A DNA stretch of 64,000 nt. It comes from Parus major. Lineage: Eukaryota; Chordata; Aves; Passeriformes; Paridae. Position numbers and translations under genes: made by a program. Every line of letters starts with the position of its first letter. Positions within the stretch are counted from its first letter, which is position 1. Below are positions 12,850-24,187 of the stretch, piece by piece. The notes under the pieces are model-generated. The model was not told where the DNA came from, made no database searches, and saw only the letters and a program-made list of their open reading frames with translations. Location of the stretch: positions 6,984,911 to 7,048,910 of the forward strand of contig NC_031781.1 in assembly GCF_001522545.3 (NCBI RefSeq). The letters are read 5' to 3'.

Positions 12850-14560
12850 CTCATGAAAGGCAGACTTTGGCCTCTTTTGGAGACTGGTTGATGCATGGAA
12901 GGTGTTGGAATGCTTTGAAAGGCATTCCTGAAGGACAAGGAAGTCCAGGAAGGCTGGACATTCTTCAAGAAGGAAATCTTAAAGGCTCAGGAGCTGGCAG
13001 ACCCCATGTGCTAAAAGATGGGCGAGTGGGGAAGACTGTCCTGGCTGAAGAGAGAGTTTTGGCTGGAATGAAGGAAAAAGTAATAAAAGAGGGTTTATGA
13101 CCTTCGGAAAATGGGATAGTGAACTCAGGAGAACTGCTAGGAATGTCATGAGGTTATGCAGGGAGAAAATTGATGGGTGAAATCCTAATCTGGCTACTGC
13201 CATAAAAGATAATTAAAGCATGTTTCTATAAAGATGTTGACTACAAAAAGGAAGAACCTCCATCCTTTATTGCCCTTGGGGAGAAGACAGTGAACAAGTG
13301 TGAGGAAAAGCAGAAGTACTGAATGCCTTCTTTGCCTGTCTTTAATGTAAGACCATTTGTTCTCTAGGTACCCAGGTCCCTGAGCTGGAAAAGAAGGTTG
13401 GGGAACAGAGTGAAGTGCCCATAATCCAAGGGAAATGTTCAGCAACCTCCCTGAAACACACAGGTCCAGGTGGGACCAAGGGAATGGAGAGAGCTGGTGG
13501 AAGCAGTCATTGGGCTGTTTCCATTATTTATCAGGGACAGGACAGGTCCTAGTCGAGTGCAAGTTGCCAAATGAGATGCCCATCCACAAGATGGGTAGGA
13601 ATGAGGATCCCAGGAAGGTGAGGATTGTCAGTGTAACCTTGGAGCTGGGGAAGGTCATAGAGCAGATCATCTCAAATGTCCTCACATGGCACATTCAGGA
13701 CAACCAGGGATCAGGACCAGTCAGTGTGGGCCAGGTTATACAAGGAGGTCCAGCTTGACCAACCAGATCTCCTTCTGTGACAAAGCAACTCCTTAGTGGA
13801 TGAGGGAAAGGTGGTGGTTGTTGTCTCTCTGGACTTCAGGAATGCCTTTGACACCATTTCCTGTGGAATTCTCCTGGACAAACTGTCTGCTCTCAGCTAG
13901 GAAGGGTGTACTCTTTGCTGGAAAAACTGGCTGCGTGGCTGGGCCCAGAGGGGGTGGGGAATGGAGTTACCTCCAGCTGGGGCTGGTCACCAGTGCTGTG
14001 TTCCAGGGATCTGGGGTGCAGCCAGTCATTTATCAATGATCTAATGAGAGGGCTGAGGGTACCTCAGTCAGTTGCAGATGACTCCAGGGTGGGTGGGAAT
14101 GTTGGTTTGCTGGCGGGGAAGGAGGCTCTGCAGAGGGGTCTGGTGAAGGAGCACAAGTCTTAGAGGGGAGCTGGGGGTGTTTAGCCTGAAAAGAAGGAAG
14201 CTCAGGGGGGACCATATGGCTCTCTACAACTACCTGACAGGAGGGTGTAGCCAAGTGGGTGTTGGTATTTTATCTTCTCTCATGTGACAAGAGACAGAAT
14301 AAGAGGAAATGGCTTCAAGTTGTGGTGTGGGAGGTTTAGATGGCTATTAGGAAAAAATTCTTCAGTAAAAGGGCTGCAAAGCTCCCTGGGATCAGGTTGC
14401 CCATGGAAAAGATGGAGTTGCCATTCCTGGAGGTATTTAAAGGATGTGTAGATGTGGCACCGAGGGATGTGCATTAGTGGTGGCTTGGACAGTACTGGGT
14501 TAATGGTTGGACTCAATGACATTAAAGGTATTTTCCAACCTAAACTATTCTATGATTCTC
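12850..14560 (+). mobile_element. CR1 LINE, 5'-truncated, internally deleted, decayed ORF2
   Basis: Sequence from about 12870 follows the CR1 ORF2 nucleotide pattern through the reverse transcriptase, and the copy ends in CCAACCTAAACTATTCTATG ATTCT at about 14555. Reverse transcriptase remnants are motif A, LDFRNAFDT, in the frame starting 13811, and a VADD relic of the catalytic FADD at 14071-14082. The two lie in different frames, and an in-frame TAG sits at 13898-13900. Around 14131-14140, sequence following the RT palm is joined directly to sequence near the end of ORF2, so several hundred bases typical of CR1 are missing. The element is dead. Its 5' boundary is approximate. Confidence 0.9.
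13811..14163 (+). pseudogene. CR1 reverse transcriptase remnant
   Basis: Within the CR1 copy the translated frame from 13811 reads VVVVSLDFRNAFDTIS and LLDKL before a TAG at 13898; downstream in the same frame is KNWL. The polypeptide then resumes in another frame with NGVTSSW, FINDL and VADD (FADD in active CR1), ending in the deletion junction. At least one frameshift, one stop and a changed catalytic-motif residue show it is non-functional. Confidence 0.85.
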
Positions 14561-15089
14561 TATCTTCTAGGGTTTATAGTGCAACATTAAGAGCTGATGC
14601 TATCTCAAAACACCATCTGTAATTCAGTGACATTTACACAAAAATATGCCATTAATGGTATTATGCCTTCTATTGTTTACAATCTGAGCCGTAATGAATT
14701 CCACCCTGCCTATTGTAGAGTACTGTAAGAGCAGCCACTGTAAAACAAGCTGTCGGCATCCAGAATGCAGTTTCTCACCCAGAAACAATGTAATAAGAAA
14801 AATAATTAGATTCTGTGATTAACAGAACACAGTGAAATTATATAAGGTGGTTTTGAATTTTTTTTGCAGATGTTAGCACTTTATAAATTTGCATTGGAAT
14901 CTTATTTCAGCCACTAAGACTGACTTTCAAGCAACAGTAAGCAGGCTATAGTTAACCACTGAAGCAGAAATTTAGAGTCAATGAGTAATTATTAAGAGCT
15001 TTCCAGAATATTAGCTGTTTCAGTTGCTGCAGTGATGGAATAGTCCATTAGATATTTCTGTTTCTGGCAACTCCTGAGAATTGATTCTG

Positions 15090-15312
15090 ATATGAAACAA
15101 CGAGCCATTTTGATCAATACTGTAATTACTCTTATTGATGGATTGTTTTACAATGATAGTCATCATTGCAATGTGTCTGCTCAGGAGGCATCAGGGCTGT
15201 CCGCTGCATGCAGTAATGCGCCACAAATATCGGATTCAAATCAACACACTATTGAGACTGGGCTGACAAGCGTGAAATTAATTGTTCCACTTCATGTAAG
15301 ACCTGCATTCTT
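15090..15312 (+). promoter_or_regulatory. Candidate conserved element or cryptic exon
   Basis: The plus strand is open for 75 codons and holds CpG words uncommon in this intron (GTCCGCTGC, ATGCGCC, ATATCGG, AAGCGTG). A donor-like GTAAGA begins at 15296 inside the open frame. A clear upstream acceptor is lacking: the pyrimidine stretch near 15050-15080 is weak. The peptide resembles no family I know. A conserved enhancer is as likely as an exon. Confidence 0.22.
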
Positions 15313-15654
15313 CTTTTGAGAGAGTAATTTGTTGCTGTGTGTAGCCTGGGAACAGTACAGCTTCGGTGCCATGTTAGGTGTGGCTTTCTTGGTCTTTGTC
15401 TTTTCCCTGCAAGATCAATTCTTTTACCCTTTTTAAGCAAAATCAAAGGAATTTGTGACTAAAGTGTTCTGGAAAAGTTCATATTCTTTCAAGTTTGTGA
15501 GGATGGAATTGCATATCTTGGTAAGAGAAAAATAGGCTTTATCGTCCAAGCTATGGAAAGGTTTTAAAATACAGGAGTATCACAGAAGCAAGGAAATTCA
15601 AAATCCTTGTATATGAAAGTACAGCAGAACAAGATAATGTTTCAAAAGCTGAGG

Positions 15655-15681
15655 TTTTTTGTTTGTTTGTTTGTTTGTTTT
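15655..15681. repeat. (GTTT)n microsatellite
   Basis: Six T followed by five GTTT units and a short T/A end. Simple repeat. Confidence 0.9.
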
Positions 15682-16875
15682 AAATCTGAAATGTTGCATC
15701 ATTACTAGTGTGGGTTTTTTTGATAGATATTTATACTGAAAATGTTACTTCAGATTGCCTTGGTGGAAAAAAAGAGACTACTTTCAGGGAGAGAAAATAT
15801 TTAGGAACATAAATATAGATGTACTGTGCCATACCACTACGGTCTCTTCATGGTTGGTTGGACAAATGGCTTATTAATAAATGAAAATTAAGTAATTAAT
15901 GTATGGTGATAATGATGTGACAGTTATTTGCTGCACAGTTCCCAAAATCGTGTTACCCTTACACTTGTGTGTTTGTACTTTGAGGATGTTAACTTTCACC
16001 TTCAGGTTTCTTAAAAGAATATTCATGATAATAAAATACTTAAAGGTTTTTAACTAGCCTATTCTGCTTTGTCATTTCCTTCTCTTTTGTATGAGCTTTT
16101 CTTTTTCAAATGAAAGGCAAGGATTGTTTGTTGCCAACTGGCATGGTGTGTGTGCACCCATGCATGTGTAATTTTACTGCATCTGTGTAAAGGATAACAA
16201 AATAAATTCATAGCTGGCTATGAGTACACTGGTTTGAATATGGAAAATAGAGAAATAGCTGTGGAACTCAATGGACATTTCTCAATCTACTATTCTGTCC
16301 AATAGTGTCTGACTTAAATATTTGAGGATGATATTTCTGTTGTGAACAGCTGAGAATAACCTTCTTGCAGGAGTGAAGAGCCCAACACAGAGTCCCTGAT
16401 ATATTTTCATAAATAGAAAGGCTCCTGTCACTTGCTGAGAAAGAGTCCTGCCCTAGAGCCTCTATTCTCTCATCAGCACAGGAGACTGTCAATCTTTTTA
16501 AATACTGTTTATCTAGTTGACTGCAGTGGGTTTTTTGTGATGGCAGTTTCAGGGCTTTAGAGATACTTTGTGTAAAGTGATGGTACTGGGAGGATTTTAC
16601 TTCTGAAGGGACCTGTTCATTCTGTCTGTTACAACTGCTTTCTTAAGCTCTTCCCAGGGAATCTTCCAGTGATGGAACACTACCAACAGGTTTTTAGTGT
16701 ACCCTAAGCAGATGCACAGATGGTTTATTTTTCAAGAATACCACTTAACAGACAAACATTTGCCTCTTGCCCGAAAAGAATCTGTTGAAGGGCTTGAATT
16801 GTGCTCTGACAGGATTTATCTCACTGATACCATATCTCCTCTGTGTCCCATGTTTCACGTCTGGGACATTTCTTT

Positions 16876-17000
16876 GAGAATCACAGAATGGTTTGGGTGG
16901 GGAGGAACCTTAAAGACCGTCCTGGTCCAACCCCATTGCCATGGGCAGGGAGACCTCCCACTAGCCCAGGTTGCCCCAAGCACTGCCCAGCCTGGCCTGG
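16876..17000 (-). mobile_element. CR1 LINE 3'-end fragment, antisense
   Basis: It starts with GAGAATCACAGAATGGTTTG, the reverse complement of the CR1 tail, then AACCTTAAAGACCGTCCTGG TCC, CCCATTGCCATGGGCAGGGA and CCCAGGTTGCCCCAAGC, ending around CCTGGCCTGG. About 125 bp of 3' UTR remain, on the minus strand. Overlapping small open frames come from this repeat. Confidence 0.92.
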
Positions 17001-20000
17001 CTTTATGCTTTGGTGCAGAGCAGGAGCACAGAGCAGTACCACACAGTGCTTGTCTACTGTGCTGATTACCAAAATTCTTAGCCAGTGATAATCTCAGTAT
17101 TATCTGTCAAAAAACATCACAGATCCTGATGTGATCCCTGAATCACTCTGGCCTCACCTTGTACCATGTAGGTGTTAGTAGTGTGGATCAGCAAGACTAA
17201 AGAATCAGGTATCATTTAGAAGTGGAAAAAGTGTTTTTTTTTAAATCAATTTTCCAATATGGAAATAAAGAAATATTCTGAGTTGAATAAAATAACAGAG
17301 AAAAAAATCCAAATCTCTAATGAAACTTTTGGCTCAAGATTTGTCCTGTGCTAATTGAGGTTTGTTTTTGGTTTTTTTTAACTTGTTTGGATGTTTGGTT
17401 CTTTTCCACCTGAACCACATGAAGTTTATACTGTGATCTGAATTTCAGGTTGCATTTCCAGGATGAAAGCATGAATCAAACACAAATGAAGGAAGCCCAG
17501 GGCCAGTTGTGGCTCAACTCTAGCAAATAAAAAAAGCCTGTCAGGGATATTTAGCTTTGTTTTCTCTTTTTCTCACGTATCTGTACTACAGCTGACAGCA
17601 GGGAGCTTACTTAAGCTTTCAAATATATCTTGAGACAAAACTCTTGAATTTCAATTGATTTTTTTACTTTGTTACAAAATTCACATTTATATATCTATCA
17701 AAAATAATGCACAAAAGTTTGCACACAAATTCATCAACTACAGTGTTTCTTCCATGAATTAAAACAAAAAATGTAAGACACCTTCCCCCTAAACACCAAT
17801 CTTTCTTTTTTTGAAGCTCATAATTTTTTTGTTGAGTTTTGATTTGTTCTTTGAAATTGTTTTTTGCAATGAACTCACTGAAATCTAGCATTTATCTTTA
17901 ATCCATCTCTAGGCTAAATATACAACAAAGCTCTTTGCTGAAGATAACTCATGCCAGAACAACAGAAATGTATCAGACAGTTCTCTAGGTCAGAAACTCA
18001 AAGAATTGCTACTTGCTGACTTTCCAAAATATAACAGATATTTTATTGATCTGTCTCCTTCTTAATTACTATAATCCTGTCTGCTTTATTGCTATTATGG
18101 TGTGTGATCTGTGATCACTTGAGTTTGATTTTATCTAGGTTATCAAATATAATACACCCTCAGTCACTTACAGTTTTGAGATTGTTTCTACATGTATTGA
18201 TTTTTCAGCTTGTTTTATTAAATTGCAAGGAGAGTAAACTCCAAAGCTTGCTTGCTTGATAGATGTTTACAAGCTTAGTTTCTTGTAGGACAGAAATCTC
18301 AGTGATACAAAGAAGGAAAAGACAGTGAGAGTGCATGGTTTGCTTTTAGAGGTGAAAGGAGGGAGGGCAGAGTAGTGGGTAGGTAGGACCAGGCATCCTG
18401 AGGTGTGTTGCTGTTGCCCCACAAATGTAGATGGCAGCTGCTTATCTTCAGTCTGGACAGCTTCACCTGAGCCAGAAGTTTTCTGGGCAGAGAACATAAT
18501 CCCCCTGATTGAATTTCAAGCAATGCTTTCCATTTCTGAATGGCAGAAATAAGTTTCCTTCTTAAAACTCTCTGAGATGCTCGATTTGGTGGCTCTTTTT
18601 TGCTCCACAGCTCGTTTGCTACCTCTCTTTTGTGTAAGGTTTTGTGCTGGTGTGTGTGTGGAGAAGTTGATGAACCCAGGGTTTTTTTTTTCAGTATTCT
18701 TTTAAAAACAAAATATTGTATAATTTTATGCCTAAACATTGATATGTACAGTTTTAACAAAAAACTGGCTATTTCTTCTTAATTAAAATCAAACAAAATT
18801 TAGAAGAAAAAAACCCTAGAACTTGCTTTTTTCTGAGTCTTAGCAGGCAAATGCATTTACCTTCGTTCTGATTTTTATACGAAAAAAAGTATTAAAAAGT
18901 ACTAAAACATTAAAATTTCCATTTATTTGATGCTGTTTGGTATGTAAAAATTCTGTTATCATTTGTAGCTAGCGTTAATGTAACTACTGTTAGGAAAATA
19001 TTTATGCAAACTTTCATGGGATAAATCACCCAATATTTTGTAGACTTAACGATTCTTTTTATTTGCTAATGCTTTGTATCTGTTCTATAGTGAAGGCTAT
19101 GTATTTATCTGCTTAACATTATAAAAAAGAAAATATTACATGAACCTGAATTTGTGAGTGGTTGTTTTTTTTGTGTACTGCCCAAATCTTATTGATAATT
19201 TAAAGAAATAAAGATTCTCTATCCAAGTGCTTTTCCAGGTGTACCTTGGCTCTTTTTTCCCTTTGCAATGTAATTCCACAGCTGAAGTCTATTTTACACT
19301 TTGTTGCACAGTGGAAATTCACCCTTGCATAAAAAATTGCCTACTCGGAGTAGGTTGCTTTAAAAAAAATAAAGGAAGGAAGCAGCTACAAAGAAAAACA
19401 GCAGAATACTTCTGAGTGGGACAGAGGGAAGTTGTGGCTATTGACACCCTGGATCTGGTACAGTTATGAACCTGAGTGTATTATTGAAACTGAACCAAAT
19501 GCTGCCTTTAAAACCAGAAATTTTTCTCCATTCCCAACAGACATATTTGAAGCAGCAAGTGCTCAGTATATAAATGCTTTGATTGGATTAGCAGATTTGA
19601 GGATTAAGTTTGTCTGTTTCAGGAATGGAAATCACTTTTTCTAAAAAACTTATATATCTGCATATGTATGCTAGTTTTCAGAAGTTCTCCTTTCTTCCCT
19701 TATTTATACTTTAATCTTGAATAAGATAAATGTAGGCACATATAACACATTGTATGATTAAGACTTGTGAGAAAAATTGATAAAAAGTCTGCTTTCATTC
19801 ACTTGAGTCAATGGTGCTAAATCTGTCTCTCACAGGTACTGGGTATTCATCTGACATGGTCACAAAATACCCCCTGTCAGCTGACAATTGTCTGCCTAAA
19901 GCTTAGTCTATAAGTAGGAATTACTTTATTCCTCCTCCTGCCGCTTTTGGGGGGTAAAGCTGAAGTGACTTAATTTTGAAAATCTGGAGTGCTTGCTGAA

Positions 20001-20050
20001 AGCAATTGGGCATGTGAGGAGTGTAAAATGAAATGGACACTGGACTGTTC
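17001..20050. other. AT-rich intron, nothing recognised
   Basis: No exon, repeat family or strong regulatory feature seen. Open frames such as the 153-codon minus-strand one at 18299-18760 have low-complexity composition and no known motif. Confidence 0.55.
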
Positions 20051-20620
20051 TGCTGGCATTTGCTCTGCCCACAGTAGGAGTTCTTCTTGCTCGCTGTTTT
20101 GTTCCAGGGCTTTGTCCTTGGGCTCTCTCTAAGATGGATTGTGGCCCTGGTGTGCTGCGGATCCCGGCTGGGAGAGCCGGGAGTTATCCCGTGAGCACCG
20201 TGCTGAGACCAGAGCCCTCAAAGGCATCACCACAGCTCCTGTGTGCCCAGAGCACTCGGCACACAGCCTCAGCCTTGTGCTAGAAAATCCCTGCTTGGCT
20301 TTCCTGAGTCAGAGCTAGTGCATGGTATAACCTGTCAGGGGCCAAGGAGCGGCGAGCAGCTGGAGCACAGCTGCAGGACGGAGCTGCTGGGCAGATGGGC
20401 CAGCTGTGTCACCTGGGTCACCACACACTGACCCAGGCTGAGGGCTCCTTGCCTTGTCTGACCCACCGAGACAGCAGGACAGAGCTGTCTTAGCTCTCCT
20501 GGCTCCACGAGAGCTCCCCAGCAGCTGCCAGGGCTGCCTTTGGCTGGGATGGGCCCGCACAGGTGGGACAGCCTGGGTAGAATGGCAATGCTCTGTGCCA
20601 CAGAAGTATATCGAGATTTG
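20051..20620. other. GC-rich, CpG-bearing block
   Basis: A sharp GC-rich island in AT-rich intron. About five CpG occur in 55 bases around 20158-20205 (GCGGATCCCGGCTGG, AGCCGGGAG, TCCCGTGAG), with more at 20350 and 20385. Overlapping frames on both strands (up to 107 codons) reflect few stops and match nothing I know. It may be an old inserted element, a regulatory island or an unannotated exon. Confidence 0.35.
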
Positions 20621-20794
20621 ATATGCTTTTATTTTCATCCTCCTGATTCAGTTTACCACTGACATTCCTGAATCTGATTGATTTATATGTGGATAGCTGA
20701 AGGTAATGCATAATACCTAATGTTCTGCTCTATGTAATTTGTAAATCTTTAATGGACTTAGTGTCAGACTTGAAAATAATAGTGAAACAGGTTC

Positions 20795-20846
20795 ATGTGT
20801 GTGTATACACACACACACACACACACACGCACATATATATATATAC
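20795..20846. repeat. Compound (TG)n-TA-(CA)n-(TA)n microsatellite
   Basis: ATGTGTGTGTATACACACAC leads into a long CA run, then GCACATATATATATATAC. The TG-to-CA switch around TATA makes the left part self-complementary. Confidence 0.95.
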
Positions 20847-20849
20847 TGC

Positions 20850-23800
20850 ATTATGTGTCTGTAGTTTTCAAACCAGTTCAAAACTGTGACTTCACCATTT
20901 CTCCTGTTTTGTGGGAAAGCATAAAGATTTAGTACACAAAATGGACAATTTACACGGGAAGGATGAGGAAATACATAAAAAACTGTATGTGGAAATGAAA
21001 CTGGTGGTTGTGGTTTGAAAAGGGGCCATCCTGCCTGTGTGTGGATTTGTTTCCAACAAGAGTTTCAGTGGTAGATTTATGGAGCAGGTAACCAAATTGT
21101 CATGGTAAAGTATAGTCACTCTGGATCTGGATCAATACTCCACAGGGTAAATACAGATGAATTTCTGTATAAAGATGACTGAAATTTCAAGCTAGAATTT
21201 AAAGATTCTGTATTTTTAGAGGTTTTTCAAGGAGAAATGGGTTTGGTGCACTTTCAGATTTGTAGCTCTCAAGCAAAATTGCAAGTGAGAGGACTGCAGC
21301 CTGTATAGCAATTGGAAATGCAGTATCAGCTCCTAAAAAAGGGCATGATTTTCACTAGATTTACAATTGTTGGATGAATTCTTAAAATAATAATAGAACT
21401 GATTTTTATGTTTTGATTAAATAGAACACAAGTCTGAAATAAATAGTTCAGTGAAGGTTTCTTAATGTATTATATTTTTAGATTAATAGGAATTGATGAC
21501 AGCATTTAAGTCAAATTACTGTCCTCTGCTTATAGGATTTTATAGGAGACCTGTGTTTTGAAACCTCTCACCTTTTTCATAAACTGCAGTAAATAAAAAC
21601 TTCAGATGGGGTCAATTGTATTTTAAAGGTTTAGCAAATAGAAGCAATATTAAGCATTCTCATTATCCCTCAGTGAAGTGCTATGGAATGCTGTTTGCTG
21701 CAGTACCCCTGCAGGTTTGGGGCTTCATGTAGATCACTCACAGCCTTTATTTGGTTGCAGAAGCATCCTCCTCTCTCTATTATATTGCATTTGGATTGTA
21801 TACAAGTCTGATACTTGCTGATGCTTGAATTACAGATTATTATATTTCACACTACTTTAACTGTTGTGGACTTTTTATTTTGTGCTATCTACATAGGCTT
21901 TAAAGTGTAAAATCCTTTTCTAGCAACTGCTCCTCCTGTGATCACTGTTTGCACAAGTAGGAGCTGCACTGATGGCAGTTTGATCAAGTAGGTGAAGGAG
22001 GATTTGCAGGAATGTTTCATGTACTGTATGCAAATTTCTTTTGGTTTAAAATTATTTAGAACACTTGCATACAATGCATTGAGCCATTACCCTCAGATTT
22101 ATGGGGGAAAAAAACCCTAAAAAAAGATTCATCCACTCCTACCTGAAGGTTTTTTTGGGCTAATTAAATGCCTTTTTTTCAGGTCCCTTCCCCTCTCCCC
22201 CCACATTAGCATTATGAAACAGGTTAGTAAAATCACGGTTTCTTTCTAGCTATTTTAATAACATTAACTTTACTTTGGTACCTCATTTTCACAGAGGTTT
22301 TTGCTGCAGTTAATAAAAGAATTTGATTTGTTAATATTGTGGCTTGATTTGGTAGACAACATGAATATTTTGTCCCTTTTTGGTTTGTTTATTACAACTT
22401 CCAAGAAACTGAATATGGACATTTTGTACTTCTGAATGGGGAATTGAAGGAGAAGCAAACAGTTTGTGTGGAACTCTCTGTATTATTTTTGGACTAGAGG
22501 AACCTGACATCCAAGAAAATTGCTTATGCAGTTAGATTTTGTTGTTTTTCCATTGGGGTAGATTACACACTCAGCTTTAGAACAAAAGAAATGATGATTT
22601 ATGCTGTACATAATGGTCCAGAGGTAATGAGTGTGTCAGTGCATGCTTTGTGAAAAGGAAATTCAAGGAACCATAATGTATAGAATAAATAGTGACAACT
22701 GTGAATTACAGACCCATAAATCCACTGAGGAGTTCTGGGCATGACATAAACTCCAAATGCGAAGCTTGGGTGGTTTCTGGTGCTCCATCACTGGAGCTCA
22801 GAAGAATTAATTCCTGTTCAAGCTCCCTAATTCCAAATTCATGAGATTTTCTTTTCTTGTTCAACACATGAAACTTACCTTCTTTACCATTTTAAGCAGT
22901 GTGTCCCCACATCTTTCTATCAGGACACCTATTGTGCTCCCAGTATGTTCCCTCTTTCTTGCAATCTTATGGAAAGGAGCAATAACACCTTTCATTTTCA
23001 AACAACTGCAAACTGACATCTGAGCCGTACTTAGAATGGTTTTATTGTTGTCTTGTTTAAATGTCCAAAGCTGCTTATCAGTCAGGCTTAAAATCTATGA
23101 CCTTGTGTTAGATAAAGGCTCTTAGCTCGATATGTGTATGCTTTTATGGAATTTAAAAAGAAAAAAAAGTGTGTTGTGCAGTTAGTTTCCTGTGGAGTTG
23201 TGCAGCTTTTAAATAAATAGTTGGAAAATGTTTTTTTATGCAGCTCATCTCTTAAGAGTTCTTTGGGAAAAATAAAAATAAGGGGATTTAAACAGAAATG
23301 TTTTCTTTTTAATTTTTAAGTTATATAAAGTACTTGTGATGCTTTATGATAAATATTTATCATAGGCTGAGAAGTGGTTAACTTTTTACAAGTTGAGTAA
23401 CAGATTATGTACATAAGCATTTCATGGAAGATAATAAAGATTTTCTTATGTTCATTTCAATGTATCAGCTCTTCAGGATCACAGATATGCAGTGCTCTTG
23501 CTACATGAAGAATGTTGCTTCTTAGGCTGTGTATGTCTCTCTTGCATATGAATTATGAAAAGTACATTTTATTTAATCAGATTCAAGTTTTAATCAAAAT
23601 TCTGTATTATTTCAATTTTTAAAACCTGTATACACACAGAGTGTATGTGCTGAAACTACAGTAATGTATTTAAAAAAAAAACAACTTGTATTTTTATATT
23701 AGATTTGAAGTTTGCTTGTGTTATTTTAACAATCAGTGTTAAAATAGCATAGCCTTTTATGCTATTTAGCCTTTGCCTTTTATGCAGATACAGTACAGAT

Positions 23801-24019
23801 GACACAAATATTATTGCTGGCATTCTATTATTATTGATTCTTTTTTTACTGTAGTTCCTAGGATTTTTGGTGTTTGGGATCCCACAATGCAAACTGAGAC
23901 TGATGCCAAGGCTTTGGAACAGAAACTTAGTCCTGAAGCAAATTATTCTTGGGGCTAAACTACTGGGGCCTTTCACAGATTTTTGTTTTCTTCCTGATTT
24001 TACAGAAAACAAGGTGAAG
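20850..24019. other. AT-rich intron, nothing recognised
   Basis: No exon, named repeat or regulatory feature identified. It has short homopolymers only. Confidence 0.55.
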
Positions 24020-24187
24020 CTGACCATGGAAATATTATTATCTGTGTTTAATACCTTGAGAAGAGAAGCACCAAGTAATTAAGTGACTAATTCAAGGTTA
24101 TGCAAAACTCTGTGACAAAGCTGGGACTTGAGCCCAGTTCTTTCAAGTCCAAGGTTAATATCTCAACCACCAGACCATTCTTCCTCT
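24020..24187 (-). mobile_element. MIR-like CORE-SINE relic (tRNA-derived head)
   Basis: Read on the minus strand, the sequence begins with an A-box-like TGGTCTGGTGGTTGAGAT, then a B-box-like GGCTCAAGTCC inside CTGGGCTCAAGTCCCAGC. Next comes GTCACTTAATTACTTGG, and a region ending GATAATAATA that parallels the MIR core (CTCAGTTTCCTCATCTG...GATAATAATA). The order and spacing follow the MIR consensus as I remember it; divergence is high, as expected for a very old SINE. A relative of MIR within the CORE-SINE superfamily is equally possible. Confidence 0.7.

Larger units (their letters stand above)
14561..16875. other. AT-rich intron with one candidate conserved stretch
   Basis: No exon or repeat family recognised outside the (GTTT)n at 15655-15681. 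The part 14690-15310 is less repetitive and holds CpG words (GAGCCGTAATG, GTCGGCATCC, TAATGCGCC), treated separately. Confidence 0.5.

Noticed and set aside
14087..14118. GGGTGGGTGGG plus GGGG as a G-quadruplex
   Set aside because: The fourth G-run is 17 bases away, so a stable structure is doubtful; it is decayed CR1 sequence.
12867..14163. Several open frames as host genes
   Set aside because: They lie in the CR1 copy and are shadows or remnants of its ORF2.
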